Shown here piece by piece: positions 23,037 to 31,236 of a stretch of DNA of 64,000 nucleotides. The notes beneath the pieces were generated by a model. That model saw only the letters and a program-made list of their open reading frames with translations. It was not told the origin of the DNA and ran no database searches. The translations under genes and the position numbers were made by a program. The DNA comes from Paramagnetospirillum caucaseum. Its GTDB lineage: Bacteria; Pseudomonadota; Alphaproteobacteria; Rhodospirillales; Magnetospirillaceae. The stretch is from NCBI RefSeq assembly GCF_000342045.1, contig NZ_AONQ01000003.1, positions 62,001 to 126,000 of the forward strand, in the 5' to 3' direction. Positions within the stretch are counted from its first letter, which is position 1. Each line of letters starts with the position of its first letter.

Positions 23037-24031
23037 GCATCTTCGGGTTCGGTAAGAAGAAGGACGCGGCCCCCGCTCCGGCTCCCGACCCCGCCCCCAC
23101 TCCCGCCGAGGAAAGCGCCTCGTGGTTCGGCCGCCTGAAATCCGGCCTCGCCAAGTCATCCTCCAAGCTGACCTCCGGGCTAGGCGACCTGTTCACCAAG
23201 CGCAAGCTGGACGACGAGGCGCTGGAGGAACTGGAAGAGCTGCTGATCACCGCCGATCTCGGCGTCGCCACCGCCGCCCGCGTCACCAAGCATCTGGCCA
23301 AGACCCGCTTCGGCCAGGACGTCACCTCCGACGAGATCAAGGCGACCCTGGCCGAGGAAATCACCCGCATCCTCGGCCCCGTCGCCCGGCCGCTGGCGAT
23401 CGATCCGGCCCGCAAGCCGCATGTGGTGCTGGTGGTGGGCGTCAACGGCTCGGGCAAGACCACCACCATCGGCAAGATGGCCAAGACCTACAAGGATGCC
23501 GGCCTCAACGTCACCCTGGCGGCCGGCGACACCTTCCGCGCCGCCGCCGTCGAGCAGTTGAAGGTGTGGGGCGAACGCACCAACTGTCCGGTCATTGCGC
23601 GGGAAACCGGAGCCGACGCCGCCGGGCTGGCCTATGACGCCGTCGAGCAGTCGCGGGCCAGGGGCGACGACCTGCTGTTCATCGACACCGCCGGCCGTCT
23701 CCAGAACAAGGCCGACCTGATGGCCGAACTGGCCAAGCTGGTGCGCTCCATCAAGAAGGTGGACGAGACCGCTCCCCACGACGTTCTCCTGGTCCTCGAC
23801 GCCACGGTGGGCCAGAACGCCCATTCCCAGGTGGAAATCTTCAAGGACATGGTCGCCGTCTCCGGCCTGGTGCTGACCAAGCTGGACGGTACGGCCCGGG
23901 GCGGCGTGCTGGTCGCCCTGGCCGAGAAATTCGGCCTGCCGGTCCACGCCATCGGCGTGGGCGAAAAGGTCGAGGATCTGCGGCCCTTCGAGGCGGACGC
24001 CTTCGCCCGCTCATTGGTGGGGATGGAATAG
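23033..24031 (+). CDS. ftsY: Signal recognition particle receptor FtsY
   Basis: The 332-residue SRP GTPase receptor has a short Ala/Pro-rich acidic A region (1-30), an N domain (about 35-115) and a G domain. Visible are the P-loop GVNGSGKTT (136-144), 'AAGDTFRAAAVEQL', 'FIDTAGRLQNK' and 'TKLDGTARGG'. It docks ribosome-nascent chain complexes to the inner membrane. The start overlaps the mtaB stop by 4 bases. It is convergent with the chemoreceptor at 24079. Confidence 0.97.
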   Translation: MSIFGFGKKKDAAPAPAPDPAPTPAEESASWFGRLKSGLAKSSSKLTSGLGDLFTKRKLDDEALEELEELLITADLGVATAARVTKHLAKTRFGQDVTSDEIKATLAEEITRILGPVARPLAIDPARKPHVVLVVGVNGSGKTTTIGKMAKTYKDAGLNVTLAAGDTFRAAAVEQLKVWGERTNCPVIARETGADAAGLAYDAVEQSRARGDDLLFIDTAGRLQNKADLMAELAKLVRSIKKVDETAPHDVLLVLDATVGQNAHSQVEIFKDMVAVSGLVLTKLDGTARGGVLVALAEKFGLPVHAIGVGEKVEDLRPFEADAFARSLVGME

Positions 24032-24078
24032 GACGGCGGTTTCCCGGCGGCATCGCACCCCCGTCCCCGGCAGGGCGG

Positions 24079-25410
24079 TCACCGCACCTTGCTGACGTAC
24101 TGGTTGACCTCGGCGTTCAGCGCCTCGACCACCTTGGAGAGCGTCCGGGCGCTCCAGATGACGCGTACCGTGCCGCCGCAGGCCTGGGCGGTGGATTGCG
24201 ACAGGTGGGCGACGTTCGCCGAGACTTCCGAGGCCTTGCCGGCCACCTCGTCGATATGGGCCGAGATGTCGCGGGTCACCGCCTCCTGCTCCTGCACCGC
24301 CCCGGCGATGGCCGAGGCGATGCCGTCGATGGTGCGGATGGTGGCGACCACGCCTTCGACGCCGCTGGCGGCGGCCCGCGCCGCGTCCTGCACCGCGCCC
24401 ACCTGTCGCGAGATGTCGTCGGTGGCCCTGGCTGTCTGGTTGGCCAGGTTCTTGACCTCGTTGGCGACCACGGCGAAGCCTTTCCCGGCCTCGCCGGCCC
24501 GCGCCGCCTCGATGGTGGCGTTGAGGGCGAGAAGGTTGGTCTGGGCGGCGATGTCGTTGATCAACTGCACCACCACGCCGATCTGGCTGACCGATTCGGC
24601 CAGGCCGTTCATGCGCTCCACCGTCTCGCCGATATCGTTCACCGCATTCTGGGCCACCGAGGCCGACTGGGTGACCTGCTGGGCGATCTCGTTGATGGCC
24701 AGGGCCAATTGGCGGGTGGATTCGGACACCGCCGAGGCCAGCTGGGTGGTGGTCGATGCCGCTTCGCCCACGGTGATGGAGCGGCCGCCGGCGCTTTCCG
24801 AGCGGCTGGCCATGGTCTGGGCGGTGCGGCCGATGCCCATGGTGGCGCTGGACACCTGCGAGACCATGGCGTGGACGTTCTTCTCGAAGGCCTGGGTTTC
24901 CTGGTCGCGGGCCTCCATGTCGCCCAGCACCTTGTTGATCATTTCGGCGTAGACACGGTAATCGCCGCGCAATCCCTGCACGGGGATATAGCGGAAGTAT
25001 TCCTTGGCGCCGGCCCGCTTCATGGCGGCGCCGGTATCTTTGGCGAATTCCTCGGTGAGATCGAGGACGTGGTTGAGGCCGTTCAGCATGCGGCCCAGCT
25101 CGTCCTTGCGGCCGATGCGCAGCACCCGGATATTGAGATCGCCCTGGGCGGCCTGATCGGCCACCGCGGCGCCGCGCTCGATCAGCCCCAGCACGGCGCC
25201 CGCCTCGCGGAAGGCGATCAGCGACACCACCAGCAGGAACAGGCCGGCCAGTCCCAGGGCCGCCAGCGCCCCGGCGGCGAAGCCGGTCCCGCCTTCGGCT
25301 CCGAACAGGCGCCAGATGGCGGCGGCGGCCACCAGCACGATGACGGCCACTCCCCCGCCCACCAGGAATGCGGCGGTGTTGGTCCGGTTCCGCAGCGACG
25401 GATTGGACAT
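24079..25410 (-). CDS. Methyl-accepting chemotaxis transducer lacking a periplasmic domain (Aer-like partner)
   Basis: The 443-residue protein has two closely spaced N-terminal transmembrane helices (about 14-34 and 43-68), so almost nothing is periplasmic. A HAMP-like linker follows ('[22 protein letters not shown]') and then the signalling domain (hairpin tip '[20 protein letters not shown]'). With the PAS protein encoded 11 bases upstream, it resembles an Aer aerotaxis receptor split over two genes. The input would be intracellular, supplied by the PAS partner; that is inference from adjacency. Confidence 0.9.
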   Translation of the reverse strand: MSNPSLRNRTNTAAFLVGGGVAVIVLVAAAAIWRLFGAEGGTGFAAGALAALGLAGLFLLVVSLIAFREAGAVLGLIERGAAVADQAAQGDLNIRVLRIGRKDELGRMLNGLNHVLDLTEEFAKDTGAAMKRAGAKEYFRYIPVQGLRGDYRVYAEMINKVLGDMEARDQETQAFEKNVHAMVSQVSSATMGIGRTAQTMASRSESAGGRSITVGEAASTTTQLASAVSESTRQLALAINEIAQQVTQSASVAQNAVNDIGETVERMNGLAESVSQIGVVVQLINDIAAQTNLLALNATIEAARAGEAGKGFAVVANEVKNLANQTARATDDISRQVGAVQDAARAAASGVEGVVATIRTIDGIASAIAGAVQEQEAVTRDISAHIDEVAGKASEVSANVAHLSQSTAQACGGTVRVIWSARTLSKVVEALNAEVNQYVSKVR

Positions 25411-25421
25411 GATCTTCTCTC

Positions 25422-25952
25422 CTACCGGCTGATGGTCATGATCAGGCGGTCATAGCTGTCGAAGCCGAGATCGCCGATGGTCCTGACCAGGGCGGCGAAG
25501 CTCTGCTCCATGCCCTGCTTGCGGTCGGCGGCGCGGTTCTCGATGCCCAGCAGGGTCTCGTAGAGCGGCTTGACGGTGGCCACCGCCTCGGGCTTGGGGA
25601 CGCGGCGGTTGGAATGATAGCCGACCATCCTGCCGGTCTGGTCGTAGCAGGGCGTCACATGGGCGAACACCCAGTAATGGTCGCCGTTCCTGGCCCGGTT
25701 CAGCACGTAGGCGAAGACCTCGTGGCCGTCGGCGATGCGGTCCCACAGGAACTTGAAGACGCAGCGCGGCATGGCCGGGTGACGCAAGATGGAGTGGGGC
25801 GCGCCGAGAAGCTCTTCCTCGGTATAGCCGCTGATGCCCAGGAACACGTCGTTGGCGTAGGTGATCTTTCCCGTCAGATCGGTCTTGGAGACGATGACGT
25901 CGTCCCACTGGAAGGTCCGCTCCACATTGGTGAGCGATCGGTCGATAGCCAT
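25422..25952 (-). CDS. PAS-domain protein, Aer N-terminal-like redox sensor
   Basis: The 176-residue protein is mostly one PAS domain like that of Aer: '[31 protein letters not shown]', then 'RHPAMP' and '[16 protein letters not shown]'. In Aer this domain binds FAD and reads redox state. No transmembrane or signalling domain follows; the transducer is the next gene, 11 bases away. I chose the ATG at 25952 because GAAAGG precedes it; an in-frame ATG at 25967 lacks a ribosome site. Confidence 0.87.
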   Translation of the reverse strand: MAIDRSLTNVERTFQWDDVIVSKTDLTGKITYANDVFLGISGYTEEELLGAPHSILRHPAMPRCVFKFLWDRIADGHEVFAYVLNRARNGDHYWVFAHVTPCYDQTGRMVGYHSNRRVPKPEAVATVKPLYETLLGIENRAADRKQGMEQSFAALVRTIGDLGFDSYDRLIMTISR

Positions 25953-25978
25953 GGCGGAGCCTTTCATCCAATAGATTT

Positions 25979-25993
25979 GTATATACCATATGG
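25979..25993. promoter_or_regulatory. AT-rich site upstream of the PAS gene, related to the one at 13719
   Basis: GTATATACCATATGG matches 12 of 15 positions of the near-palindrome 144 bases before the hemerythrin chemoreceptor gene. It sits 27 bases before the chosen PAS start and may overlap a -10 element on the reverse strand (GGTATATAC). Confidence 0.3.
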
Positions 25994-26045
25994 TTGATTG
26001 GAATGTGAGGCCGTGCCTGAGCGCGCCGCCGTTTCTTCCGTTTGG

Positions 26046-29000
26046 TCAGCGCCCGCCGCCGCCGTCGCCCACCAGGGAGAACGGCGCCCAGAAGGTGGGG
26101 TGGGCATAGGTGAACTGCTCCTTGCCCGCCTGGTCCAGGGGGCCGGGGTCGTCCATCAGGGCGAGCATGGTCTGGCGCAGGGCCTGGGCGCGCGACAGGG
26201 CGGGGTCGGCGGCCTGGCGGCGGAACAGATCGGTGGTCAGCAGGCGGGCCGAGGTGGTTTCGACCGGCCAGTTGCTGACCAGCAAGGCGCGGGTGCCGGC
26301 ATAGAAGAAGGCGCGGCCCAGGCCGGAGACCGCCTCGGCGCCCGCCCCCTCGCCGGCGGCGGTGTTGCAGGCCGACAGCACCACCCAGTCGGCGTCCAGC
26401 TTCAACCCCATGATCCGCTCCATGGTCAGCACGCCGGCCGAGCCGTCGCCGCTCACCTCGGGTGAGGACAGCGCCAGGGCCGGCTGGTCCAGGCCGGCCA
26501 GGTCGCCGGGAATCAGCCCGTGGGTGGCGAACATGACGATGCGCCACTGGGAGAGGTCGAGGCTGCGCACCCTGGCCTCGCTGGCGCGGGCCTGCAGGAA
26601 GATATCCCGGTCGGGGTCGGCGCCCAGCACGAGGGCGATGCTCGACACCTCCTCGGCGGTATCGGGCAGACGCGGCAGCCGGGCCAGTTCGGCGGTGAAG
26701 CCCGGTCCGGTCTTGGGGGCGGCCCGGCGCTTGATGCCGCGCTGGGTGGCAGCGGGGGGCGGGGCCGCCGGCTCGTCGGCCTGATCCCGGGCGAACAGGG
26801 GATCGCCGAAGGCGACGAAGGTGTGGCGCGGCAGGCTGCGCTCGGGCAGGGCGCGCAGGGTGGCCAGCGCGCCGGCCGAAGGCAGTTGGGCGACCGCCAC
26901 CTTGCGGGCCAGCCAGGGCACGTCGCGATACCGGGCGAAGAGCGGTCCACCGCCGGCGCCCTTGCCGGCCTTGGACGGCGGGGCGGTGGGCAGCAGGGCC
27001 AGCGGCAATTGCCCCAGCGGCCCGTGGGGCACGGTGAAGACGGTGCCGGCCTGGGCCCAGGCCGGCTCGATCGGGGCGAGGATTGCGGCATACAGCCGCC
27101 AGGCGCTGTCCAGGTCGAAATCGGGAATCTCGTCGATGTCGTTGATGGACAGGTCGAGGGCCCGGCGCAGCCCCTTGATCCGGCTTTCCAGCGCCACGCG
27201 GTCCAGGGGGGCGGTGACCGCCAGGGGCTCGCCAGTCGCCGGGACCGCCCAGGCGTGCAGCCGGTCGTCGGCGCTGTAGAAGGCCAGCATGGCTTCGCCG
27301 GGACGCAGATGGGCCTGGATGTCGGCCACGGTGCTGGGCCGGGGATTGGCCAGGCGGCCGTATTCGGGAAAGCGGCCGGCGATCTCCTTGAGATCGGCGC
27401 TCCGTCCGGCCTTCAGGGCCTTGAGGCGCATCTTCAGGTCGGCGATGGCGTCGGCGTCCAATTCCTCGGCCCGGGCGCTGATGGCATTGGCCAGCAGGCC
27501 GTTCAGCGCCGAGATCTGCTTTTCCGCGTCCTGGGCCCGCCGCGCCAGCCCGGCCAGGGCGGGGTCGGCGGCGGCGGCGCGCACCGCCGAGGCGGACAGG
27601 GCACGCTGTACCGATCGGCCGCGCGCCGCGTCGGCGAGGCGGAAGCTCTCCGCCACCCCCTGGGCGCCGCCCGCCTTGAGCAGCAGCGCCATGTCGGCCT
27701 CGAGGATCAGGCGCAGCTTCCGGTCGCGGGCCAGGTTGCCGGTTTCCTCGTCCTCGTCGTCGAGGCCCTCGACCAGCACCGGGATCGCCGTGGCGAAATG
27801 CCCGGCGGCTTCGTCGTCGCGGCCCAGCGCCGCCAGCGCGGCGGCCATGAAGCCCCGGGCCTGGGCGGTGGTGTAATGCTCGTCGCCCAGCCGCCGGGAA
27901 AAATCCTCCCAGGCGCGGGTGAACAGACCCAGGGAATCCTCGACGCTGCCGGTCTTGAGCATGGCCAGGGCGTAGTTGGGATTCTTGCGGACGAAGGCCT
28001 CCAGCCCGTCGGGGTCATCGGCGTAACCCTGGCGCATCAGGTCGAATTCGGCCCGGGCCTCGGTCCAGCGGGACTGGGCAGCCAGGATATCGGCCAGGAC
28101 GCCGCGCGGGGCTCCGGTGCCCGCCACCCCGGCGGTCTGGATGATCTCGAGCCCCTTGCGGGCCAGGGATTCGCCTTCCTTGAGGCGGCCCTGCTCGGCG
28201 ATGACGCGGCCCAGGGTGACCAGTCCGATCCCGGTGCGCTGCGACTTGGCGCCCACCGTGCTTTGATAGATGTTGAGCGCGGTGCGGGCCTCGTTCTCCG
28301 CTTCGGCCAGCCGGCCCTGCTGGCGCAGGTTCTCGGACAGCTGCGTATGGCGGTTGCCGACGATATAGGTCCCCCGCGTGTTGGGGGCGTTCTCGTAGAC
28401 GGCGATGGTGCGGCGGTGCAGGGGTTCCGCCTCGGCCAGCTTGCCCTGGGCCTGCAGGACGGCGATCTGGCAGCGCAGCTCGTTGGTCTCGCGCCAGGTG
28501 GCGATGTTGGGATTGCGGTTGGAACGGTCGTTGGCGGCGCGGCGCGACATGGCCAGGCATTCGTCGCGGGCCGAGGCCGCCCCCTCGGCGTTGCCCAGCC
28601 TGGCGTATTGCTCGGCGATCAGCGCCAGGTTGCGTAGCGCCAGATTGTTCTGGGGGGTGGATTTGTTGGCCTCGCGCAATGCCGCGATGGCCGGCGCGAG
28701 ACGGCCCAGATTCATCTGCGTCTGGGCCAGATTGTAGAAGATGTCGGCCCGGAGCTCGGCCTCCGGCGCCACCAGGCTCTCCGCCTTGCGCAGCGCCTTC
28801 AGCGCATCCACCTGCCGCCCCAGTTCGGCGGCGGCCATGCCGCGCGCGAAGAAGAAACCGGCGAGGACGTCGTTATCCTGGGTCTCGGGTTCGGGCTCGG
28901 CCAGCCGGGCGGCGGCGCGGGCGCGCCGTTCCGGGTTGCCGAGCAGGGAATCATCCAGCAGCCGGTCGGCCGAGGCCTCGGTGGCCTTGCGCTGCATGGG

Positions 29001-29090
29001 GCCGCCGCCGTCGGCGGGTTGGGCCGGAGCCGGGGCGCCCGGCAGCGCGGCCAGGATCAGGGCGACAGCGATGAGAAGCCGTGACGTCAT
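26046..29090 (-). CDS. Exported TPR-CHAT protein (caspase-like peptidase)
   Basis: The 1014-residue protein has a signal peptide (1-23), a tetratricopeptide region (about 70-460, e.g. 'YNLAQTQMNLGRLAPAIAALREA'), a coiled-coil linker (about 480-560) and a C-terminal CHAT domain (about 680-1005). The CHAT catalytic pair looks intact: His857 in 'FATHGLIPG' and Cys908 in 'LSACNTAAGEG'. CHAT domains are caspase-fold Cys proteases. Known defence-associated CHAT proteins are cytoplasmic, whereas this one is exported. It is followed upstream by a SpoIIE phosphatase gene on the same strand. Target unknown. Confidence 0.9.
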   Translation of the reverse strand: MTSRLLIAVALILAALPGAPAPAQPADGGGPMQRKATEASADRLLDDSLLGNPERRARAAARLAEPEPETQDNDVLAGFFFARGMAAAELGRQVDALKALRKAESLVAPEAELRADIFYNLAQTQMNLGRLAPAIAALREANKSTPQNNLALRNLALIAEQYARLGNAEGAASARDECLAMSRRAANDRSNRNPNIATWRETNELRCQIAVLQAQGKLAEAEPLHRRTIAVYENAPNTRGTYIVGNRHTQLSENLRQQGRLAEAENEARTALNIYQSTVGAKSQRTGIGLVTLGRVIAEQGRLKEGESLARKGLEIIQTAGVAGTGAPRGVLADILAAQSRWTEARAEFDLMRQGYADDPDGLEAFVRKNPNYALAMLKTGSVEDSLGLFTRAWEDFSRRLGDEHYTTAQARGFMAAALAALGRDDEAAGHFATAIPVLVEGLDDEDEETGNLARDRKLRLILEADMALLLKAGGAQGVAESFRLADAARGRSVQRALSASAVRAAAADPALAGLARRAQDAEKQISALNGLLANAISARAEELDADAIADLKMRLKALKAGRSADLKEIAGRFPEYGRLANPRPSTVADIQAHLRPGEAMLAFYSADDRLHAWAVPATGEPLAVTAPLDRVALESRIKGLRRALDLSINDIDEIPDFDLDSAWRLYAAILAPIEPAWAQAGTVFTVPHGPLGQLPLALLPTAPPSKAGKGAGGGPLFARYRDVPWLARKVAVAQLPSAGALATLRALPERSLPRHTFVAFGDPLFARDQADEPAAPPPAATQRGIKRRAAPKTGPGFTAELARLPRLPDTAEEVSSIALVLGADPDRDIFLQARASEARVRSLDLSQWRIVMFATHGLIPGDLAGLDQPALALSSPEVSGDGSAGVLTMERIMGLKLDADWVVLSACNTAAGEGAGAEAVSGLGRAFFYAGTRALLVSNWPVETTSARLLTTDLFRRQAADPALSRAQALRQTMLALMDDPGPLDQAGKEQFTYAHPTFWAPFSLVGDGGGGR

Positions 29091-29201
29091 GGCAGCCTTC
29101 CCGGGTCAGATCGGCGGCTCTGGTTTCCAGAACTGTGGTGGCGGCGGGGCGCCGGCGCAAGCATTTCCATCGCGGAGGACGGAGGACGGAGGGGGCGCCG
29201 G

Positions 29202-30854
29202 TCAGGGAGCCAGCGGCCGGATGGCGATGAAGGTCATGTCGTCGCGGCAGGGCTGCTCGCCGCGCCAGGCGTCGAGGGTGGCGAACAACCTCTCCTTCTG
29301 TTCCTCCAGCGGCAGATGGGCGAGGCCGCCCAGGGCTTCCTGCAGCCGCTTGCGGCCGAACAGCCGGCCGTTGGGGCCACCCATATGGTCGATCAGTCCG
29401 TCGGTGTAGAGGTAGAACACGGCGCCGGGGACGATGGGTACCTCGTGGCAGGCGAAGGTGGCGTCGGGCGGGCTGTCGCGATAGCCCAGGCTGCGCCGGT
29501 CGCCGCGGATCACTTTGATGTGGCCGCCGCTCCACACCATCAGCGGCAGGTTGGCGCCGGCGAAGGTGGCGACGCCGCGGCTCTTGTCGAAGACGCAGAT
29601 GGCGGCGTCCAGCCCGTCGTCGGCGGGGGCGTCGGCCCGGTCCTGGCGCAGCGCCGACTTCACCAAAAAGTTGAGAAGAGCCAGGATCACCGCCGGGTCG
29701 TCATGGCCGTGGTGGTGGAGGATGCGGGCCAGGATCGACGACACCACGGCAGTCATGAAGGCGCCGGGCACACCGTGGCCGGTGCAGTCCATCACCGCCA
29801 CCACGGTCTTGTCGCCGAAGGTTCCCGTCCAGTAATAGTCGCCGCCGACGATGTCGAAGGGGCGCCAGCCCACGGTGAACGCATCCACCGCCCCGTCCAG
29901 CGCCGCCGTGTCGGGCAGCAGCGCCGTCTGGATGCGGCTGGCGTAGCGGATGCCGTCGGAAATGAAGCGGTTGGCCTTTTCCAGCTCGGTGTTGGCCCGT
30001 TCGACGCCTTCCTTCTGCTGTTCCAGTTCGCGGGTACGCTCCTGAACCCGCAGTTCCAGATCGCGGGCCAGGGCGGCCAGCGCCCCTTCCGCGGCGTCGC
30101 GGCCGTCCAGGCCGCGCTGGGATTCGGCCAGCAGGGCGTTGACGTTGGACACCAGCAGCCCCAGTTCGTCGCCCTCGTGGCGGCGCGGCAGTTCGATCAG
30201 CGAGGCGCCAGGCCGGGCGGGGTCGACCGTGGCGATGGCATGGCCGATCTTCAGCAGCGGCTTGGTGATCAGGCCGTAGAACACCGCCACCACCAGCAGG
30301 CAGAGGATCACGGTGCGCGCCGCCCCCGAGGCGGCGCTGGCGGTGACGTGGTCCAGGTAGCGGTTGAGCAGCAGGGCCGGGTCGAGGTGCAGTTCCAGCT
30401 TGCCCACGTCGCCGGAGGTTTCCTTCATCCGGGTCTGGAGCAGCAGCGAATGCTGGGCCGTGTCGCCGAACAGGCGCTGGGCCAGGCCGGGAAAGGCGGT
30501 GGTGCCCGGCGGACGGCGGATCTGCCCCAGCACGTCGCCGAAATTGTCGGTGAGCCGGACCTCGGCGACCAGGGGGTCCAGGGCCAGGCCGCCCACCACC
30601 TCGCCGGCCAGGTCGTGGCTCAGCATGTAGGCGGCTTCCACCGCCATGCCGCGCACCAGGGCGAGGTCGGCCCGGCTGGCCTCGGCCACCTCGCGGCGCA
30701 TCCGCTGGTAATCGGCCGACAGGTCCCAGATTCCCGACGCGGCGCCCAGGCCGAGGGCGATCAGCAGCGTCGCCACCGCCTGCTTGAACGACAGGCCGCG
30801 GAAGGTCCCGATGTCACGGGTTTGCGGGGGAGGAGGCGGTGTGTGGACGTTCAC
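29202..30854 (-). CDS. Membrane-bound SpoIIE/PP2C-type serine phosphatase (SiaA-like)
   Basis: The 550-residue protein has TM1 (about 24-44), a periplasmic region, TM2 (about 180-200), HAMP (about 202-250), a coiled coil (about 255-300) and a C-terminal SpoIIE domain. In the latter, 'FDIVGGDYYWTG', 'VAVMDCTGHGVPGAFMT' and 'CRDDMTFIAIRP' supply the metal-binding aspartates. Such phosphatases dephosphorylate STAS-domain anti-anti-sigma-like proteins. 'ISDGIRYASRIQTALLP' is typical of SiaA. No STAS partner or kinase is encoded nearby. It lies 111 bases upstream of the CHAT gene. Confidence 0.88.
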   Translation of the reverse strand: MNVHTPPPPPQTRDIGTFRGLSFKQAVATLLIALGLGAASGIWDLSADYQRMRREVAEASRADLALVRGMAVEAAYMLSHDLAGEVVGGLALDPLVAEVRLTDNFGDVLGQIRRPPGTTAFPGLAQRLFGDTAQHSLLLQTRMKETSGDVGKLELHLDPALLLNRYLDHVTASAASGAARTVILCLLVVAVFYGLITKPLLKIGHAIATVDPARPGASLIELPRRHEGDELGLLVSNVNALLAESQRGLDGRDAAEGALAALARDLELRVQERTRELEQQKEGVERANTELEKANRFISDGIRYASRIQTALLPDTAALDGAVDAFTVGWRPFDIVGGDYYWTGTFGDKTVVAVMDCTGHGVPGAFMTAVVSSILARILHHHGHDDPAVILALLNFLVKSALRQDRADAPADDGLDAAICVFDKSRGVATFAGANLPLMVWSGGHIKVIRGDRRSLGYRDSPPDATFACHEVPIVPGAVFYLYTDGLIDHMGGPNGRLFGRKRLQEALGGLAHLPLEEQKERLFATLDAWRGEQPCRDDMTFIAIRPLAP

Positions 30855-30985
30855 CGGCGGGCTCTCGACGGAAGGCGGACTGTCCCCATGATAAACAAGG
30901 CTGCGGGTCTGTCACGCTCATTCCATAGGCATTTTCCAGGATGGAACTGGTGATACCACCGGCGGGAAAAGGGGAAGATAAAAAT

Positions 30986-31001
30986 AAGTATTTAAATACT
31001 T
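30986..31001. promoter_or_regulatory. Perfect 16-base AT-rich palindrome in the 378-base gap before the GGDEF-EAL gene
   Basis: AAGTATTTAAATACTT is a perfect palindrome, followed at once by a further TAAATAC, giving overlapping TTAAATAC direct repeats. It lies in a strongly AT-rich island (about 30970-31130) unlike the rest of the window, between the divergent phosphatase and GGDEF-EAL genes. It is a candidate operator or nucleoid-protein site. Confidence 0.45.
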
Positions 31002-31082
31002 AAATACGCAATTAAGCGGGCCATGCCAAACCGCCGACTCTAATACTTTAGAAAATCTCCCTGAATCCGATGCTGATTCTTC

Positions 31083-31110
31083 TTGTAACGATAACCCGTC
31101 ATCATATTAA
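31083..31110 (+). promoter_or_regulatory. Candidate sigma-70-type promoter for the GGDEF-EAL gene
   Basis: TTGTAA (31083-31088) and TATTAA (31105-31110) are separated by 16 bases. Transcription would begin near 31117 and leave a leader of about 115 bases that contains a short open frame with a good ribosome site. Confidence 0.4.
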
Positions 31111-31164
31111 TACGGCCCGGACATTCGCCATCACAGATCGTCACAATCTCGATAGGAGTGTGAA

Positions 31165-31236
31165 TTGGTCAGCGCGCCCAATACTTGCCCGAAGGTTCCG
31201 GTCATGACGGTTGCCTGCTCCGCGGGGCGGCCGTGA
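31165..31236 (+). CDS. Possible 23-codon leader peptide coupled to the GGDEF-EAL gene
   Basis: A TTG start follows TAGGAGTG by 4 bases and opens 23 codons (MVSAPNTCPKVPVMTVACSA and three more). Its TGA overlaps a GTG start of the downstream gene as GTGA. This looks like translational coupling. Protein production is unproven and the peptide resembles nothing I know. Confidence 0.3.
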   Translation: MVSAPNTCPKVPVMTVACSAGRP

